From Scenedesmus sp. ARA3 (lineage: Eukaryota; Chlorophyta; Chlorophyceae; Sphaeropleales; Scenedesmaceae): DNA of 47,304 nt. The stretch covers positions 1 to 47,304 of the forward strand of contig RWJK01001499.1 in assembly GCA_004335835.1 (NCBI GenBank), given 5' to 3'. The first letter of the stretch is position 1; every line of letters begins with the position of its first letter. A model generated the notes under the pieces. The model was given only the letters and a program-made list of their open reading frames with translations, had not been told where the DNA came from and did not search any database. Shown piece after piece: positions 44,402 to 47,304 of this stretch. The position numbers and the translations under genes are program-made.

Positions 44402-47126
44402 GAAGTCATCTGAAAAAAGCTGCGCGCATGCTGCGGTGGGTGGTCTGCAGACACAGACGTCAAGAAATGTATGCGGTGGCTACTTCTGACTGTGTTGTGG
44501 AGGACCTTGCTAGTGGCGAAAGGAAGGGCAGCAACAGTACCATTTGTAGTCTTGCTTGGATTGTCAGCACATGGGCGGTGTGGGGAGCGCCCTGCTGCTG
44601 CTGCTGCTGCTGCTGTCCCTTGCAAGTGCTGCTTGGTCATCCAAGGTTGCAGGCATACAAGCTATGCCTGTGCAGCAGCAGCAGCAGCAGCAGCCAGCTG
44701 CCTCAAGCAGCTGTACTGGCACAGCAAGCTGGTGACTGCTGCAGTGCTGTATGGTTCATATCTTCAGAGAGAGGGCTTAGGCTGCTGAACCACAACTATC
44801 AATGGCAGGGTTGAGGTTTTGGTATTGAAGGAATTGGGCTGCTGCACAGCTGCATGCTGCCGTGGTGCCGCCACCCCCACGGGTCACCTGCCTAAGGGGT
44901 AAAACTGCATGGCTTGTTCTTGTGGTGTCGCGGCATTGAGATCAGTGCAGGACGTGTAGTGTCTCCTGCATTGCCGGAAAACGGGGCCATTCAAGCAACA
45001 GGCATTCACCACATACCGTTGCAGAGCACTTGTGCATGACAAAATTTGTAGTAGTGAGGGATTGTGCATGTCAACAACTGCACCCCCAAAAGCAGGCAGG
45101 GTACACTGTGCTGCCCCAGCAACGAAAGCTGCCACCATATGCCTGCGTGTATTTGCCAGCTGCACAACACGTTGCCAGCTGGTGCTTGCTTGCAGAGCAT
45201 TTTGTAGATCTTTTTGCAGAGCATTGCGCCATCTCTGCATAGCACTGCCTATCTCAGATTCCTGAAGCCCGTTGATGGTCTTGGGTCGAGGGCTGGTCAG
45301 CAGCACGCCAATAGGTGCGACCGTGTGTGCATGCATTGAGCCACAACGATTGCGCATGTTGGCTGCGGAGTGCTTTCAGACGGTTGAACTCAACACCCAG
45401 AGGCTCGTCACATGCATTGCTCATGCCTGCTGCTGCTGTTGGTGCTGCAATGTGCGCCTGCTGGCAAAACATAGCTGGAGCATGATGCATCATTAACACC
45501 AGCACAACAGTGTTGTGCATGCCTGCGTTGTTGATTATAGGGCTACCAATTTGGTTTCTCCTTTTTAGTGCTGTTTGCCTGTGTGCCAGCATCTGACATG
45601 CATGCTGTGGCTTGCCCCCCTGAAACGTATGTTGTACAGCAAATGCAGACAGACCTGGACCCTTGGACCAGCCGCAACCATGATTTAGCCTGTTGCAATT
45701 GATCATGTTGTGCATTTGAACAGCCGCGGTGCTGCTGTGATCTGTCCGGTTTGTCTCACATCAGTGCCATCAAAAAAAGCTTGAAACGTGCTTGCAAGCA
45801 ACCACAACTGTGTTGTGGCTGTTTTGTTTTGGTGCTGTGTGAGCATCTGCCCCTGCATCATGGGTTTTACAGTGTTTTGGTGGTTGGGCGTTGGTTCAAG
45901 CAAACACAGGGGTGTTGTCAGTACTGGGTAGGCGCACTGCCTGGTGGTCTGCAGATGACCATGGCACGCATGTCACTGTTGAAATGTGCACTGCAGCCTT
46001 GGCGCTGGGTTTTATTGGCGGTTCTAGGAACTGCGCATGTGGAGCACATATCTTGCTTGTGCAGCGGGGGGTGCTGCACCATTGGGCAGGGGCGCATGGT
46101 GAAACCATGCACCCCTGCATGCGGCATTCTAACTTGCTGCATGCCGCCGTGTTGCTTCTCAGCAAAGCTTCTGGTCCAGCATTGCTTGCAGGTGCGCAGT
46201 TGTGCATTTACCATGCCTGAAACTTTCATAATATTGCACATGGCATTCGCATGATGCTATGGTGCCGGGCAGCCGTGCCTACATGAACAGCCCCACTTGG
46301 AGTGCCAGGAGACTTTGGTGGGGGTCTTTTGGCTCAGCATTGCTTGAAGGTGCGCAGCTGTGCATGACCAGCGTCCTTTAGAATCCTGGCTTTGTCTAGA
46401 ATTCGTCATCTTACATGGCTGTTTGGCAGCGACCAGCAGAGCATTGGGCGAGGGAGTCAGCCACTGGCAGTCCCCTCTGCTGTGTTATTTGCAAGTCGGT
46501 TCAAGGCCCTTACTTTCCTGCAGAGGCTGCACGGCCGGTGCTTGATCGATTGAGTCAGCTCTCCCACTTAAATATTTGCAGAGCAGGAGAAGCTGGCTAT
46601 TCCAGGAGGTGTCATCAACCCTAAAGCTGACACTGGACGCATGCATTCCCTCCTGGCTGCATAGTTGCTGCAGTCACCGTGACACGGCGTGTCCATCAGC
46701 ACTTGTACGCTCTGACCTCGTCCTACCCGGGTTCCCGGAAGCCCCTACCTTCCCCAACAAAAAGAAGCCTCACAAGGATTCAAACTAGTGGTTCGCGCCT
46801 GCTGGTTAGGTTCGTGTCCTCTACCTCGCATGAGCTTTAAAAGATGTTGATCTGCTTATAATTTGCTAAAGACAAATTGAAATTCGGCCAACGAGGCACT
46901 GATCGCCTTCCTTGGAAGCTGCGAGACGTTGGATGAATTTGAGCCCTATCTCGTTATGTTACCTCTGCCTCGAGCTTTCCGCCCAGACAGCAACGAATAT
47001 CAGCACGCAATTGCGAACCCTCAATCGTGGTGTAATTTCCTTACCCGATCAGCTCAGATCGCCCACAAAGTGCAGCAGTGCATTGCTCCCGCTACTGCCT
47101 CTCCCAGCCACACACACGTCGCAAGC
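44402..47126. other. Intergenic region
   Basis: No supported gene was found. It contains the second copy of the 121-bp repeat and, at about 46740-46830, a weak tRNA-like 3' half on the minus strand (TTTGAATCC B-box-like). The last few hundred bases are presumably promoter and 5' leader of the gene starting at 47127. Confidence 0.45.
46296..46416. repeat. 121-bp dispersed repeat, copy 2
   Basis: Partner of 16223-16343, in the same orientation and of the same length, with about ten differences. A weaker related block (AGCATTGCTTG-AGGTGCGCAG) also occurs at about 46175. Confidence 0.85.
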
Positions 47127-47215
47127 ATGGGGTTGCTGGATAATGCCAGCCCTGCTGTCAGCAAGGGCATCGTGGTCAGCGTGCTGCTGGGCATGACAGC
47201 GATCTTCGTGGCCAT
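47127..47215 (+). CDS. First exon of a membrane protein (runs off the window)
   Basis: The ATG at 47127 is preceded by CGCAAGC and followed by 29 codons plus two bases up to the donor CAT|GTGAGT. The product starts MGLLDNASPAVSKG and continues as one hydrophobic helix (IVVSVLLGMTAIFVA). This may be a signal anchor or a first transmembrane segment. The gene continues beyond the window end and the family cannot be named. Confidence 0.55.
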
Positions 47216-47304
47216 GTGAGTGATCACATGGGGCTGACCCCCAGCTGGGTATGGTACAAACGTAGCATCTGCATTTTGCAACAAATCAACACAGATTGCA
47301 AGCA

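Noticed and set aside
44884..45715. Two overlapping minus-strand frames of about 150 codons, considered as a transposase remnant
   Set aside because: No DDE or other catalytic motif could be recognised and no exon phases link them. Frames of this length occur by chance here.

Overview
This window is nuclear DNA from a green alga, most likely a chlorophycean (inference). The supporting signs are many short GT-AG introns with GTGAG donors and GCAG acceptors, moderate to high GC, exons rich in Ala/Gln codons, dense CTG/CAG trinucleotide runs, an intron-containing tRNA-Tyr, and a recognisable plant-type RHL1 gene. No prokaryotic, viral or CRISPR features are visible.

Layout. 1-1100: a tandemly duplicated repeat carrying half of a tRNA-Pro, then a Cys-rich terminal exon. 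1100-5294: repeat-rich non-coding DNA, including a 673-bp hAT-like MITE with an 8-bp target duplication. 5295-6700 (-): a His/Gln-rich membrane protein. 8204-9530 (-): a three-exon, probably plastid-targeted PDZ protein of 181 aa. 10511-16034 (+): RHL1, the DNA topoisomerase VI-associated protein, 11 exons and 744 aa, with a very long charged Ala-rich tail and a tRNA-Tyr antisense in its last intron. 17297-37083 (+): a 20-kb gene for a secreted Cys-rich modular protein of about 1,800 aa, reconstructed here exon by exon. It contains an array of alternating 136-nt exons and 17-nt microexons and an internal tandem duplication of about 6 kb in which eight of nine paired exons have identical lengths. 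An assembly gap lies inside a CTG run at the junction of the two halves. 40877-44192 (+): a four-exon polytopic membrane protein of 539 aa. 47127 to the end: the first exon of another membrane protein.

Two patterns run through unrelated genes. First, (CTG)n tracts sit directly against many 3' splice sites, occupying the usual pyrimidine-tract position, while the complementary-register GCA/CAG runs lie in exons on the sense strand. Second, exon edges (an exon end plus its splice site and some intron) occur as serial decayed tandem copies. At least fifteen exon edges in three genes show this, and in one case the copy is itself an intact in-frame exon. I regard this exon-edge duplication, possibly driven by unstable CTG tracts, as the most interesting signal in the window. 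It appears to be an ongoing source of pseudo-exons, exon birth and module growth.

Exon models were built by hand from phase-consistent GT-AG pairs and have not been checked against RNA.
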